Program-made: the position numbers and the translations under genes
Notes under the pieces: model-generated
The model's input: the letters and a program-made list of their open reading frames with translations, nothing else
The model's database searches: none
What the model was told of the DNA's origin: nothing
Part shown: positions 50,358 through 58,962 of the stretch, one piece after another
Position numbering within the stretch: the stretch's first letter is position 1
Layout: each line of letters opens with the position of its first letter
Assembly: GCF_040450955.1 (NCBI RefSeq)
Contig: NZ_CP144373.1
Coordinates: 186,001-250,000, forward strand
From: Thermodesulfovibrio sp. 3907-1M
Lineage (GTDB): Bacteria > Nitrospirota > Thermodesulfovibrionia > Thermodesulfovibrionales > Thermodesulfovibrionaceae
Length of the DNA stretch: 64,000 nucleotides
Reading direction: 5' to 3'

Positions 50358-52277
50358 ATGTGCCGGATAGTAGGATTTTGGGACTTAAACTTCAAAAGAG
50401 ATTATGACCTTGAGAACACAATAACCGCTATGAGGGATATCCTATCTCACGGAGGGCCTGATGATGCGGGAAATTACATAGAAGATTCCTTAGGGCTTGC
50501 CCTTGGACACAGAAGGCTCTCAATCCTTGACCTTTCACCCATGGGCCACCAACCCATGGAGTTTGAAAACCTTGTTATTACCTATAACGGAGAGGTCTAT
50601 AACTTCAGAGAAATAAGGAAGGAACTTGAAAGGGAAGGATATGGCTTTAAGTCCAATTCAGACACAGAAGTAATTCTTAAAGCCTTTCACAGGTGGGGAT
50701 TTTCCGCAGTTCATAAATTCAGGGGCATGTTTGCCTTTGCAATATGGGACAGGGAAAAGAAGGAGTTGATCCTTTGCAGAGATAGAATTGGAGTAAAGCC
50801 TCTTTACTGGTACCACAAAGACGGGCTTTTTATGTTTGCCTCAGAGCTAAAAGCTTTTCACAAACACCCAAAGTTTGAAAAAAGACTAAACTTAACCGCC
50901 CTTTCCTTATATCTACAATACATCTACATACCAGCACCGTACAGCATATTTGAAAACACCTACAAGCTAAAGCAGGGGCATTTCCTTGTAATAAACTCAA
51001 AGGGAGAAATAAAGGAATTTCCTTACTGGAGCGCAGAAGAACACTTTTTAAAAGGTTTTGAAGAAAGGGAAAGGTGGTTAAAAAGGCCAGAAGAAGAGCT
51101 TGCAGAGGAGCTTGAAGGCCTTCTTACTGAAAGCTTTAAGCTAAGGCTTGTTTCTGATGTGCCCGTTGGGATGTTTTTAAGCGGAGGTATAGACTCTTCC
51201 ACTGTTTGCGCTCTTCTCTCCAAAGAGGGGATAAAACTTAAAACCTTTACCATTGGTTTTTACGAAGAGACTTACAACGAAGCTCCTTTTGCTAAAAAGG
51301 TTGCCCAATACCTTGGCACAGAGCACACAGAGCTTTACTGCACGCCAAAAGAAGCCTTTGAAATAATACCCAGACTTCCAGAGCTTTACGATGAGCCCTT
51401 TGGAGACTCTTCTGCCATACCCACCTTTTTGGTCTCAAAGCTTGCAAAGGAAAAAGTAAAGGTTTCTCTCTCTGCTGATGGAGGAGATGAACAGTTTTGC
51501 GGATATATAAGATACTGGCTTATAGCAGAAAAGATACAGAAGTTAAAAAAACTACCATTGAAAAGCTTATGGACCTCTTTACTTGATTTGCTATCTCCGG
51601 AAACTGCCTTAAAGCTTTATGAAAGCTTTAAGTTTATTCTTCCCAAATATACAAACTTTAGGGATAAGTATATAAAACTCAGACAGGTTCTTAAGGCAGA
51701 GAGCCTTCTTGACCAGTATGACCTTGCAGTGAAGTATTTTCTGGAAGATGACTTAAAAGAGCTTGGCTTTGGCTCTGGCAAGAAGCTAACCCAGTGGCTT
51801 TCTGTGAATTCCCTTGACCCTTTAAGCTCTATGATGCTTCTTGATTTGAAAACCTATCTGCCAGACGATATACTTGTAAAGGTGGATAGAGCTACCATGG
51901 GGGTAGCCCTTGAAGGAAGGGAGCCTTTCCTTGACCACAAGGTAGTTGAATGGACTTCAAGACTTCCTGCGGAATTTAAATACAAAAACGGCAAAAGTAA
52001 GTATCTCCTTAGAAAGGTGCTGTATAAATATATACCATCTGAGATTCTTGAAAGGCCCAAACAGGGCTTTGGAGTTCCCATATACGAGTGGTTTAAAAGT
52101 GAGCTTAAGGGTCTTTACAGGGAGTATTTAGACAGGAAAAGGATAGAAAAAGGGGGCATCTTTAATCCTGATGAGGTAGAAAGATTGCTAAAATCATACC
52201 TTGAAGACAGGGGAGTTAACCACAACAAGCTCTGGCTTTTGTTTGTCTTTGAGATATGGAGGGAGAGATGGGTATAA
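50358..52277 (+). CDS. asnB: Asparagine synthase (glutamine-hydrolysing) homologue
   Basis: 639 aa. N-terminal Ntn glutaminase begins MCRIVGFWD: the nucleophile Cys is kept, but the usual MCGI Gly is Arg. DILSHGGPDDAG, GHRRLSILDLSPMGHQPM and TYNGEVYNFREI follow. Synthetase domain: DVPVGMFLSGGIDSSTVCAL (PP-loop SGGIDSS) and SLSADGGDEQFCGY. In polysaccharide loci such proteins often amidate uronic acids, fitting the two UDP-sugar dehydrogenases (inference). Confidence 0.85.
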   Translation: MCRIVGFWDLNFKRDYDLENTITAMRDILSHGGPDDAGNYIEDSLGLALGHRRLSILDLSPMGHQPMEFENLVITYNGEVYNFREIRKELEREGYGFKSNSDTEVILKAFHRWGFSAVHKFRGMFAFAIWDREKKELILCRDRIGVKPLYWYHKDGLFMFASELKAFHKHPKFEKRLNLTALSLYLQYIYIPAPYSIFENTYKLKQGHFLVINSKGEIKEFPYWSAEEHFLKGFEERERWLKRPEEELAEELEGLLTESFKLRLVSDVPVGMFLSGGIDSSTVCALLSKEGIKLKTFTIGFYEETYNEAPFAKKVAQYLGTEHTELYCTPKEAFEIIPRLPELYDEPFGDSSAIPTFLVSKLAKEKVKVSLSADGGDEQFCGYIRYWLIAEKIQKLKKLPLKSLWTSLLDLLSPETALKLYESFKFILPKYTNFRDKYIKLRQVLKAESLLDQYDLAVKYFLEDDLKELGFGSGKKLTQWLSVNSLDPLSSMMLLDLKTYLPDDILVKVDRATMGVALEGREPFLDHKVVEWTSRLPAEFKYKNGKSKYLLRKVLYKYIPSEILERPKQGFGVPIYEWFKSELKGLYREYLDRKRIEKGGIFNPDEVERLLKSYLEDRGVNHNKLWLLFVFEIWRERWV

Positions 52278-53482
52278 AAAAGAGTTTTTGCTTTCTTATT
52301 AATTCTCTTGCAGGCGGTGGCGCAGAAAGGGTATTAATTAGAATTTTATCCTTTTTAAAGCCAAAAAAGGTTTTCCTTCTTGAGAGAGAGATTAATTACC
52401 CAGTTGATGAAAGCCTTGTAGAGATTCTTTCAAAACATTCCATTAGAACCAATCCCATACTGAAAACTTTATATATCCCTTTATATGCCTTAAGATTATC
52501 TTCAAAACTTGAAAATAGTTCAACTGTTGTATCCTTTCTTGAGAGGGCAAACTTTGTAAATGTGCTCTCCAAATCTTTTAAAAAGCACAAGGCAATTATA
52601 TCGGTCCGCATGGATCAGGAGAGCGGACATAAGGGTTTGAGAAAACTTAATTCTTTACTTATCAAAATTTTTTATCCAAGGGCAGACCTTGTAATTGCAG
52701 TAAGCAAGGGCGTTAAAGAGAGCCTTATTAGACTTGGCGTTCCTGAAGAAAAGATTAAAGTCATTTACAACCCTTACCCCATTGAGGAGATCCAAGGCTT
52801 GACAAAAGAGCCTCTTTATGAGTATGAAGTAATATTTAAAAATCCTGTTCTCATCACTGCAGGAAGACTCACCAAACAAAAAGGCCAGTGGCATCTTTTG
52901 AGAATCTTCAAAAAGCTAAAAGAAGAGTTTCCAGAGTTAAAGCTTGTAATCCTTGGAGAGGGCGAGCTAAAGGAGTATCTTTTTAAGCTATCTCAAACTC
53001 TTGGACTTAAAACCTTTGTATGGGATAGGGATAAGCTTTCAGAAGATTTTGATGTTTACTTTCTTGGATTTCAGAAGAATCCTTTCAAGTTTATAGGGAG
53101 GGCTGAGCTTTTTGTGTTTCCTTCCTTGTGGGAGGGTTTTCCAAATGCTCTGGTTGAAGCTATGGCTTGTGGAGTTCCTGTTGTTTCATCAGATTGTAGA
53201 AGTGGTCCAAGGGAGATACTTGCACCTGATAGGGATTTTAGGATTGAGACACAGGAACCAGAGTTTGCTGAATATGGAGTTCTTATGCCCGTTTTTGAGG
53301 TAAAATTTAAGAAGGCAGATGAACCTCTGGAAGAAAAGGAAATAATGTGGGCTGAAACCTTAAGAAGGCTTTTAATAGACGACAAGTTAAGGGCCCATTA
53401 CTCACAAAGGGCTTTAGAAAGAGCAGAAGATTTCAGGATTGAAAAGATTATTGAAGAGTGGAGGTGGGTGCTTGAATCTTAA
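52268..53482 (+). CDS. Family 4 glycosyltransferase
   Basis: About 404 aa from ATG 52268 (GGAGGGAG upstream; ATG 52256 is the alternative). FLINSLAGGGAERVLIRILS at the N terminus. C-terminal PVLITAGRLTKQKGQWHLLR, KLVILGEGELKEYLFKLS, and FVFPSLWEGFPNALVEAMAC (E-x7-E donor site): GT-B retaining enzyme. Overlaps asnB by 10 bases. Confidence 0.85.
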   Translation: MGIKKSFCFLINSLAGGGAERVLIRILSFLKPKKVFLLEREINYPVDESLVEILSKHSIRTNPILKTLYIPLYALRLSSKLENSSTVVSFLERANFVNVLSKSFKKHKAIISVRMDQESGHKGLRKLNSLLIKIFYPRADLVIAVSKGVKESLIRLGVPEEKIKVIYNPYPIEEIQGLTKEPLYEYEVIFKNPVLITAGRLTKQKGQWHLLRIFKKLKEEFPELKLVILGEGELKEYLFKLSQTLGLKTFVWDRDKLSEDFDVYFLGFQKNPFKFIGRAELFVFPSLWEGFPNALVEAMACGVPVVSSDCRSGPREILAPDRDFRIETQEPEFAEYGVLMPVFEVKFKKADEPLEEKEIMWAETLRRLLIDDKLRAHYSQRALERAEDFRIEKIIEEWRWVLES

Positions 53483-54797
53483 GAATTTGTCCTTAATTTT
53501 TGGTGCATATTATCTTTACACCTTGCTGGTAGGTTTTCTAATTCAGTTTTTCGTGTTACCTTTTCTGTTTCCTCAAGCTCATTGGGGACACGGCCTTTTG
53601 GTTGGAGGAGACTGGATACTGTTTCATACCGAAGCTGTTGAGTTGGCGCGCAGGATAGCTATAGAAGGCTGGTTTGTTTGGAGTTTAAGACCAGAGCCAA
53701 GCTATCAATCTATGTCTGGTATAACCGCATTGTTCTATGCACTTACCGGTATTTACGAGCCATGGATTATGCTTTTTTATAACGCCTTTCTGCATGCCTT
53801 TTCTGGGGTTCTCCTATACGCCATATACAGAGAGTTTAACATTTCTCACAAACTATCTTTTCTCTTTGCAACTATTTTTGTCTTGATGCCTACATCGTTA
53901 ACATGGACTACCCAGATACACAAAGATGGTTTGTATATAGCCGGTATGTTCCTAACAATGTTTGCCATAGTTAATGCGTTCAAAGAGGAAATTTGGAAAA
54001 ATGTTCTTTCAATTGCCTGCGGATTCATGGGTGGAGTGTTATTTTGGATTGTTGGAAGAGGATATGCTCTTGAAATAATATCTTATTTTTATGCCCTTTT
54101 TATAGGTTTAACTCTTATCTTGGCTGTTTTTAACATAGTGGAAAAATTCTCTAACGCAAGAGGCTATTTTAAAGCCTTTGCAATACTTTTCATAGTGCTT
54201 CTGGTTATATATCCTTTAAAACCACAGACACAAATACAGACACAACCACAGACACAAATACAGACACAACCACAGACACAAATACAACAATGGAAGTCTA
54301 TACCTTTCATACCGAGTTTTATTGACAAACAGTTTAAAAGATTAGCTGAATGGAGAGTTTATTGGATTACATATCTTGGTGGAACACCAGGAGCTGTTGA
54401 CCAAGAGGTAAGGTTTTACAGTGTATTAGACTTTATTAAATACACACCAAGGGCACTTTTTGTTGGCCTCTTTGCTCCCCTTCCTGAGGTGTGGTTTACA
54501 AAAGGCTTAACTGCAGGTGGAACAATTGCCCGCTACATAACGCCCTTTGAAGCAATGTATCTTTACCTTGCTTGGCTTCTTTTACCCTTCACTATATATT
54601 TTCACAGAAAGAAGATTTATTTCTGGTTTTTACTTTTGCTTTGTCTTGGTTTTGTATGGCTTCATGTTGTAGCTGAGCCAAACTACGGACCTATAGTAAG
54701 GAAGAGATATGCTTATGTAATGTTCCTTTCAGGGTTGAGCTACATTACTTTTATCTACTACTTGAAAAAGCTAAGATGGAAAGAAAAAAGCGCATAA
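53472..54797 (+). CDS. Multi-pass membrane protein, candidate Wzy polymerase or GT-C enzyme
   Basis: About 441 aa from TTG 53472, which follows GGAGGTGGG; it overlaps the previous gene by 11 bases. About ten membrane helices. Periplasmic loop WGHGLLVGGDWILFHTEAVE near the N terminus resembles GT-C or polymerase loops. A loop between helices contains QTQIQTQP repeats encoded by a 24-bp tandem repeat (about 54221-54290). Confidence 0.6.
   Translation: MNLKNLSLIFGAYYLYTLLVGFLIQFFVLPFLFPQAHWGHGLLVGGDWILFHTEAVELARRIAIEGWFVWSLRPEPSYQSMSGITALFYALTGIYEPWIMLFYNAFLHAFSGVLLYAIYREFNISHKLSFLFATIFVLMPTSLTWTTQIHKDGLYIAGMFLTMFAIVNAFKEEIWKNVLSIACGFMGGVLFWIVGRGYALEIISYFYALFIGLTLILAVFNIVEKFSNARGYFKAFAILFIVLLVIYPLKPQTQIQTQPQTQIQTQPQTQIQQWKSIPFIPSFIDKQFKRLAEWRVYWITYLGGTPGAVDQEVRFYSVLDFIKYTPRALFVGLFAPLPEVWFTKGLTAGGTIARYITPFEAMYLYLAWLLLPFTIYFHRKKIYFWFLLLLCLGFVWLHVVAEPNYGPIVRKRYAYVMFLSGLSYITFIYYLKKLRWKEKSA
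54221..54290 (+). repeat. 24-bp in-frame tandem repeat
   Basis: ACCACAGACACAAATACAGA plus CACA, repeated almost three times, coding QTQIQTQP units in a loop of the membrane protein. Perfect copies suggest recent slippage and possible length variation. Confidence 0.8.
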
Positions 54798-55909
54798 TTC
54801 TTTGTTCTAATACTGCCTTTAGTCTTTATAACTTCAGGTTTAGACTTGCAAGAACCTTAAAAGAAAAAGGTTTTGATGTGTATTTGATAGCTCCTGAAGA
54901 TGACTATGCAGAAAAACTCAAAAAGGAGTTTCCTTTTATACCTTTGAGGCACCTTGAAAGGAAGGGTAAAAATCCTATCAAAGATTTAAAGCTCTTTTTG
55001 GAATTTTTAAGAACTTACTCAAAGATTAAACCAGACCTTGCTATTCATTATACAATTAAACCCAATATTTATGGAAGTTTAGCAGCAAATTTTCTTGGTA
55101 TTCCAAATATAGCAGTAATTACGGGACTTGGACATGTTTTTATTTCAAATTCCATTCTAAAATCTCTTGTGGTTATTTTATACAAGTTAGCTTTCAAAAA
55201 AACTAATTATGTGATTTTTCAAAATTCTGATGATATGAATGAGTTTATAAAAAATAATATTATCTCCAAAGAAAAAGCAAAGGTTATCTATGGTTCTGGT
55301 GTTGATACTGAGAGATTTAACCCTGAGTTTTGCAAGGATATCTCTGAAAATTCAATTTTTAAATTCCTGCTTATAGCGCGCCTTCTCTGGGAAAAGGGAA
55401 TTAAGGAGTATGTGCAAGCTGCAAAGATCATAAAATCCAAATATAGTAATGTAGAATTTAGGATTTTAGGGAATTTTGATAAAGATAATCCTTCCTGTGT
55501 TCCAAGGGAATATATAGAAAATTTGCATAAAGAGGGTATTATAAATTATCTTGGATTTTCGGAAGATGTGAGACCCTTCATTAGTAAAAGTGATGTAGTA
55601 GTTCTTCCTTCTTATAGGGAGGGGCTTCCGAGGGTTTTGCTTGAGGCTATGGCTATGGGAAAACCTATAATTACCACGGATGCCCCTGGATGCAGGGAGG
55701 TTGTTTTAGATGGTTATAATGGTTTTATGGTTAAAGTGAGAGATGTAGAATCTCTGGTTGAAGCCTTTGAAAAGGTTTTAAATTCTGACAAAAAGACCTT
55801 AAAACAAATGGGATATAATGGAAGAAAGTTGGTAGAAGATAAGTTCAGCGATGAGGTTGTGGTCAAGCAGATGTTAGAATTAATTGAAGAAATTCTCAGG
55901 AAGAGGTAA
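54776..55909 (+). CDS. Family 4 glycosyltransferase (PglA-like)
   Basis: 377 aa. NTAFSLYNFRFRLARTLKEK, HYTIKPNIYGSLAANFLGIP, ITGLGHVF, then FLLIARLLWEKGIKEYVQAA and VVLPSYREGLPRVLLEAMAM (E-x7-E). This resembles PglA/CapM-type enzymes that add the second sugar to a diphospho-undecaprenol carrier. Overlaps the previous gene by 22 bases. Confidence 0.8.
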   Translation: MERKKRIILCSNTAFSLYNFRFRLARTLKEKGFDVYLIAPEDDYAEKLKKEFPFIPLRHLERKGKNPIKDLKLFLEFLRTYSKIKPDLAIHYTIKPNIYGSLAANFLGIPNIAVITGLGHVFISNSILKSLVVILYKLAFKKTNYVIFQNSDDMNEFIKNNIISKEKAKVIYGSGVDTERFNPEFCKDISENSIFKFLLIARLLWEKGIKEYVQAAKIIKSKYSNVEFRILGNFDKDNPSCVPREYIENLHKEGIINYLGFSEDVRPFISKSDVVVLPSYREGLPRVLLEAMAMGKPIITTDAPGCREVVLDGYNGFMVKVRDVESLVEAFEKVLNSDKKTLKQMGYNGRKLVEDKFSDEVVVKQMLELIEEILRKR

Positions 55910-55914
55910 GAAAA

Positions 55915-57195
55915 ATGGTTGAAAAAATATGTGTGGTAGGTCTTGGTTATGTAGGATTACCTTTAGCATGTTTGCTTGCTAAAAAGTATAAGGTTATAGG
56001 ATATGATAAGAACCAAGATAGAATTGAAGAGTTAAAAAGGGGTGTGGATTCCACAAGGGAAGTTTTGCCTGAAAGTTTGAATAATCCCAATCTTGAGTTT
56101 ACAGAGGATGAAAAGAGAATCTCAGAATGCGATTTTGTTATAGTTGCTGTTCCTACACCAGTTGATAAGGTCAAAAATCCTGATTTGTCCTATCTGAGAG
56201 ATGCCTCACGAGTTGTAGGTAAGAATTTGAAGAAAGGGGCTATAGTGGTTTACGAATCTACCGTATATCCCGGAGCAACGGAAGAAATATGCGTGCCTAT
56301 TCTTGAAAAGGAAAGTGGGCTTAAGTGGAAAGAGGATTTTTGGGTAGGATATTCACCTGAAAGGGTAAATCCTGGAGATAAAGAACATACCATTGAAAAG
56401 ATTGTTAAAGTTGTTGCAGGCGATACGGAGTATTCTCTTGAGAAGATAGCGGAGGTCTACGGCTCCGTTATTGGCGCAGGCATATATAAAGCACCAAGTA
56501 TAAGGGTAGCAGAGGCTGCTAAGGTAATAGAAAACACTCAGAGGGATATAAATATAGCTTTGATGAATGAGCTTGCTATAATTTTTGACAAAATGGGCAT
56601 AGATACCAGGGAGGTATTAAAGGCAGCCTATACAAAGTGGAATTTCTTAAGGTTTGAACCGGGTCTCGTAGGAGGTCATTGTATACCGGTTGACCCTTAC
56701 TACTTGGCTTATAAATCCATGGAAATTGGTCATGTTCCTGAGCTTATTCTTGCAGGACGAAACATAAATGAGTCAATTCCTTCCTATATAGCTTATAAAA
56801 CTCTAAAACTTATGATTAAAGGTGGAAAAAGTATTGCCAATGCCAAAGTTCTGGTTATGGGAATAACCTTTAAGGAAAATGTTCCAGATATAAGAAATTC
56901 TAAATCTTACGATTTAGTGAGAGAATTAAAGGAGCTTGGGCTAAATGTCTTTGTTTATGACCCTGTTGCTTATCCTGAAGAGGTTAAAAAAGAGTATGGA
57001 ATAGAACTCATCAAAAATATTGATGAATTTGCTCCTTATGACTGTGTAATTGTATCTGTTAAGCATAATGAATTTAGAAATTATTCAAAGGAAATATTTA
57101 AAAATATTATGAAAGCTCCCTATATATTTATTGATGTAAGATCCTGTTTTGAAGAGTTTAAAAAAGATAAAGATTTTATATACTGGGCTTTGTAA
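55915..57195 (+). CDS. UDP-N-acetyl-hexosamine dehydrogenase (WbpO/TviB-like)
   Basis: 426 aa. ICVVGLGYVGLPLACLLAKK, VPTPVDKVKNPDLSYL, ESTVYPGATEEICVP, and the catalytic Cys in PGLVGGHCIPVDPYYLAYKS. The TQRDINIALMNELAIIFDKM segment and GHCIPVDPYYL point to the TviB/WbpO group, giving a UDP-HexNAc uronic acid. Second dehydrogenase of the locus. Confidence 0.85.
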   Translation: MVEKICVVGLGYVGLPLACLLAKKYKVIGYDKNQDRIEELKRGVDSTREVLPESLNNPNLEFTEDEKRISECDFVIVAVPTPVDKVKNPDLSYLRDASRVVGKNLKKGAIVVYESTVYPGATEEICVPILEKESGLKWKEDFWVGYSPERVNPGDKEHTIEKIVKVVAGDTEYSLEKIAEVYGSVIGAGIYKAPSIRVAEAAKVIENTQRDINIALMNELAIIFDKMGIDTREVLKAAYTKWNFLRFEPGLVGGHCIPVDPYYLAYKSMEIGHVPELILAGRNINESIPSYIAYKTLKLMIKGGKSIANAKVLVMGITFKENVPDIRNSKSYDLVRELKELGLNVFVYDPVAYPEEVKKEYGIELIKNIDEFAPYDCVIVSVKHNEFRNYSKEIFKNIMKAPYIFIDVRSCFEEFKKDKDFIYWAL

Positions 57196-57213
57196 ATAAA
57201 ATAGGAGGGGTAG

Positions 57214-57606
57214 ATGGAAAGGGAGTTTAAGAGGAAGGCAACCCTCTCTGTTGATTCCTTGTATTCACGGATATTTCTTGAAAATTTAAGCTTGCTTCAA
57301 TCTGTAAACAACAATAAAATCTCTTTCATTATTCCTCTTAGTAAGGAGGTTTCTACAAACACAAATAACATAAGTGTATCATTGATGGCCTTGATTTTAA
57401 AAAAAGGTTTTTGAAAGGCTTAGAGAAATTTATAAAAATAGAGAGGATTTAAATTATCTTGAAGAGGCTTTAAAGGAAGGAAAGGGAGATAAGTTATTTG
57501 AAGAGGTTTAATAATAATGGTTGCAGGTATAAGTTCTTTATTTTTGGGAATATTTTTTGCCTTTTTAATTGAATGGTGGAATAATGTTAGGGTTAGAAAT
57601 GATTAA
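57214..57606 (+). pseudogene. Decayed wzz-like chain-length gene
   Basis: The 5' piece from ATG 57214 encodes ENLSLLQSVNNNKISFIIPL and ends early; it parallels ENLKANQFVRDSKLSFIIPL of the intact wzz at 61038. The 3' piece (57517-57606) encodes MVAGISSLFLGIFFAFLIEW, parallel to the last helix of Wzz. The middle is scrambled (REDLNYLEEALKEGKGD). So an old wzz copy with internal deletion. Confidence 0.65.
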
Positions 57607-58684
57607 ATTTGCGGCTATAGCTTTTTTTGTTTCCTTTTTTCTCAATCTTTTAATCATCTTTCTGGCTAAAAAATATAAAACCTTTCTTACGGATCATCTG
57701 CATATGGGACCTCAGAGCTTTCATCTCTCTCCTACTCCAAGAGTTGGAGGACTTGCCATATTCTCAGGAATCACTTTAGCATTAATTTCAGCCTATCTTT
57801 TTAAAAATTTACTAAAAGTTTCTTTTTCTTCAAATTTTCCTCTTCTTGTTCTCTTTTCTTTTCCTGCTTTTTTAGCAGGATTTCTGGAAGACCTCTCAGG
57901 AAAGCTTCATCCTAAGATAAGAATGATATTTCTCATTTTATCTGCACTTCTTGTTTTTAAATTTCTTGAGGTAAAAATCATAAGAGTTGATATTGCCTTC
58001 TTTGATAGCCTTTTGAAAATTGAGGTAATTTCACTTTTGTTCACAGCTTTTGCCCTTGTTGGAATAGCAAATGCTATAAACATAATTGACGGCTTTAACG
58101 GGCTTGCAAGTATGGTTTCCATGATGATTTTTATGGCTATTGCTTTTGTTGCCTATAAACTTGGAGATTACGAAATAACAAGTATATGCGTTGTAGCCTC
58201 CTTTTCTCTTCTTGGCTTTTTTCTCTTAAACTACCCCTTTGGACTTATCTTTCTTGGAGACGGGGGAGCCTATTTTACAGGATTTTTAATAGGAGTGGCG
58301 AGTGTCCTTCTTGTGAAAAAGCATCCTCAGGTTTCTGCATGGTTTGCCTTTACGGTAAATCTATATCCGGTTTACGAAACCCTTTTTTCTATTTACAGAA
58401 AACGCATTTTAAGAAAAAGATCTGCTATGAGTCCAGATGGACTCCATTTCCATATGCTAATTTACAAAATTTTTATAAAACGCCTATTTAATATTTATTC
58501 TCCGGAAATAAGAAATCCTTTGACCTCTGTTTTTCTCTGGGTTATAAATGCCCTTGCAATTGTTCCTGCCCTATTATTCTGGAATAATATAAAAATTCTT
58601 ATTGTCTGTTGCATTTTTTTCTGCATACTTTATACTTATCTCTACTGGAAAATTTTGAAGCTTAAAAAGATTAACCTGAAGTAA
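57584..58684 (+). CDS. WecA/MraY-family initiating glycosyl-1-phosphate transferase
   Basis: About 366 aa from ATG 57584; TTG 57569 is the alternative. About 10-11 helices. PTPRVGGLAIFSGI, AGFLEDLSGKLHPKIRM, ANAINIIDGFNGLASM, FLGDGGAYFTGFLIG: the conserved acidic motifs of polyprenyl-phosphate HexNAc-1-P transferases. Starts repeat-unit assembly on undecaprenyl phosphate. Confidence 0.85.
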   Translation: MLGLEMIKFAAIAFFVSFFLNLLIIFLAKKYKTFLTDHLHMGPQSFHLSPTPRVGGLAIFSGITLALISAYLFKNLLKVSFSSNFPLLVLFSFPAFLAGFLEDLSGKLHPKIRMIFLILSALLVFKFLEVKIIRVDIAFFDSLLKIEVISLLFTAFALVGIANAINIIDGFNGLASMVSMMIFMAIAFVAYKLGDYEITSICVVASFSLLGFFLLNYPFGLIFLGDGGAYFTGFLIGVASVLLVKKHPQVSAWFAFTVNLYPVYETLFSIYRKRILRKRSAMSPDGLHFHMLIYKIFIKRLFNIYSPEIRNPLTSVFLWVINALAIVPALLFWNNIKILIVCCIFFCILYTYLYWKILKLKKINLK

Positions 58685-58719
58685 AACATGCGATCAGTAA
58701 ATAAAAAGCAGAAGATGAA

Positions 58720-58961
58720 AAACTGATTACTGAAGAACAAAGACTCTCAGTATTACAACTTGACCTGATAGTAAAAGGAGAAATAAAGGCTACTAAAAAA
58801 TTGGTTTTTCTCACAATTTATTATATGAAACAGAAGAAGTAGAATGGCTTGAAAGATTGCCCGGAATGAAATGTTTTTTACCAAAAACTAATGAAGAAGT
58901 AAGAGAAGTGATATTAAAAACCTATAATATGAACAGCCCGTGTTACATAAGACTTTAAAAG
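58720..58961 (+). pseudogene. Transketolase C-terminal-subunit remnant
   Basis: In broken frames: EEQRLSVLQLDLIVKG, then GFSHNLLYETEEVEWLERLP followed by GMKCFLPKTNEEVREV and NSPCYIRL. The order 'H....ED......PGM.v..P....E....', ending in YIRL, is that of the transketolase pyrimidine-binding domain. No start and internal stops; fills the gap before the dehydratase gene. Confidence 0.45.
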
Positions 58962-58962
58962 A

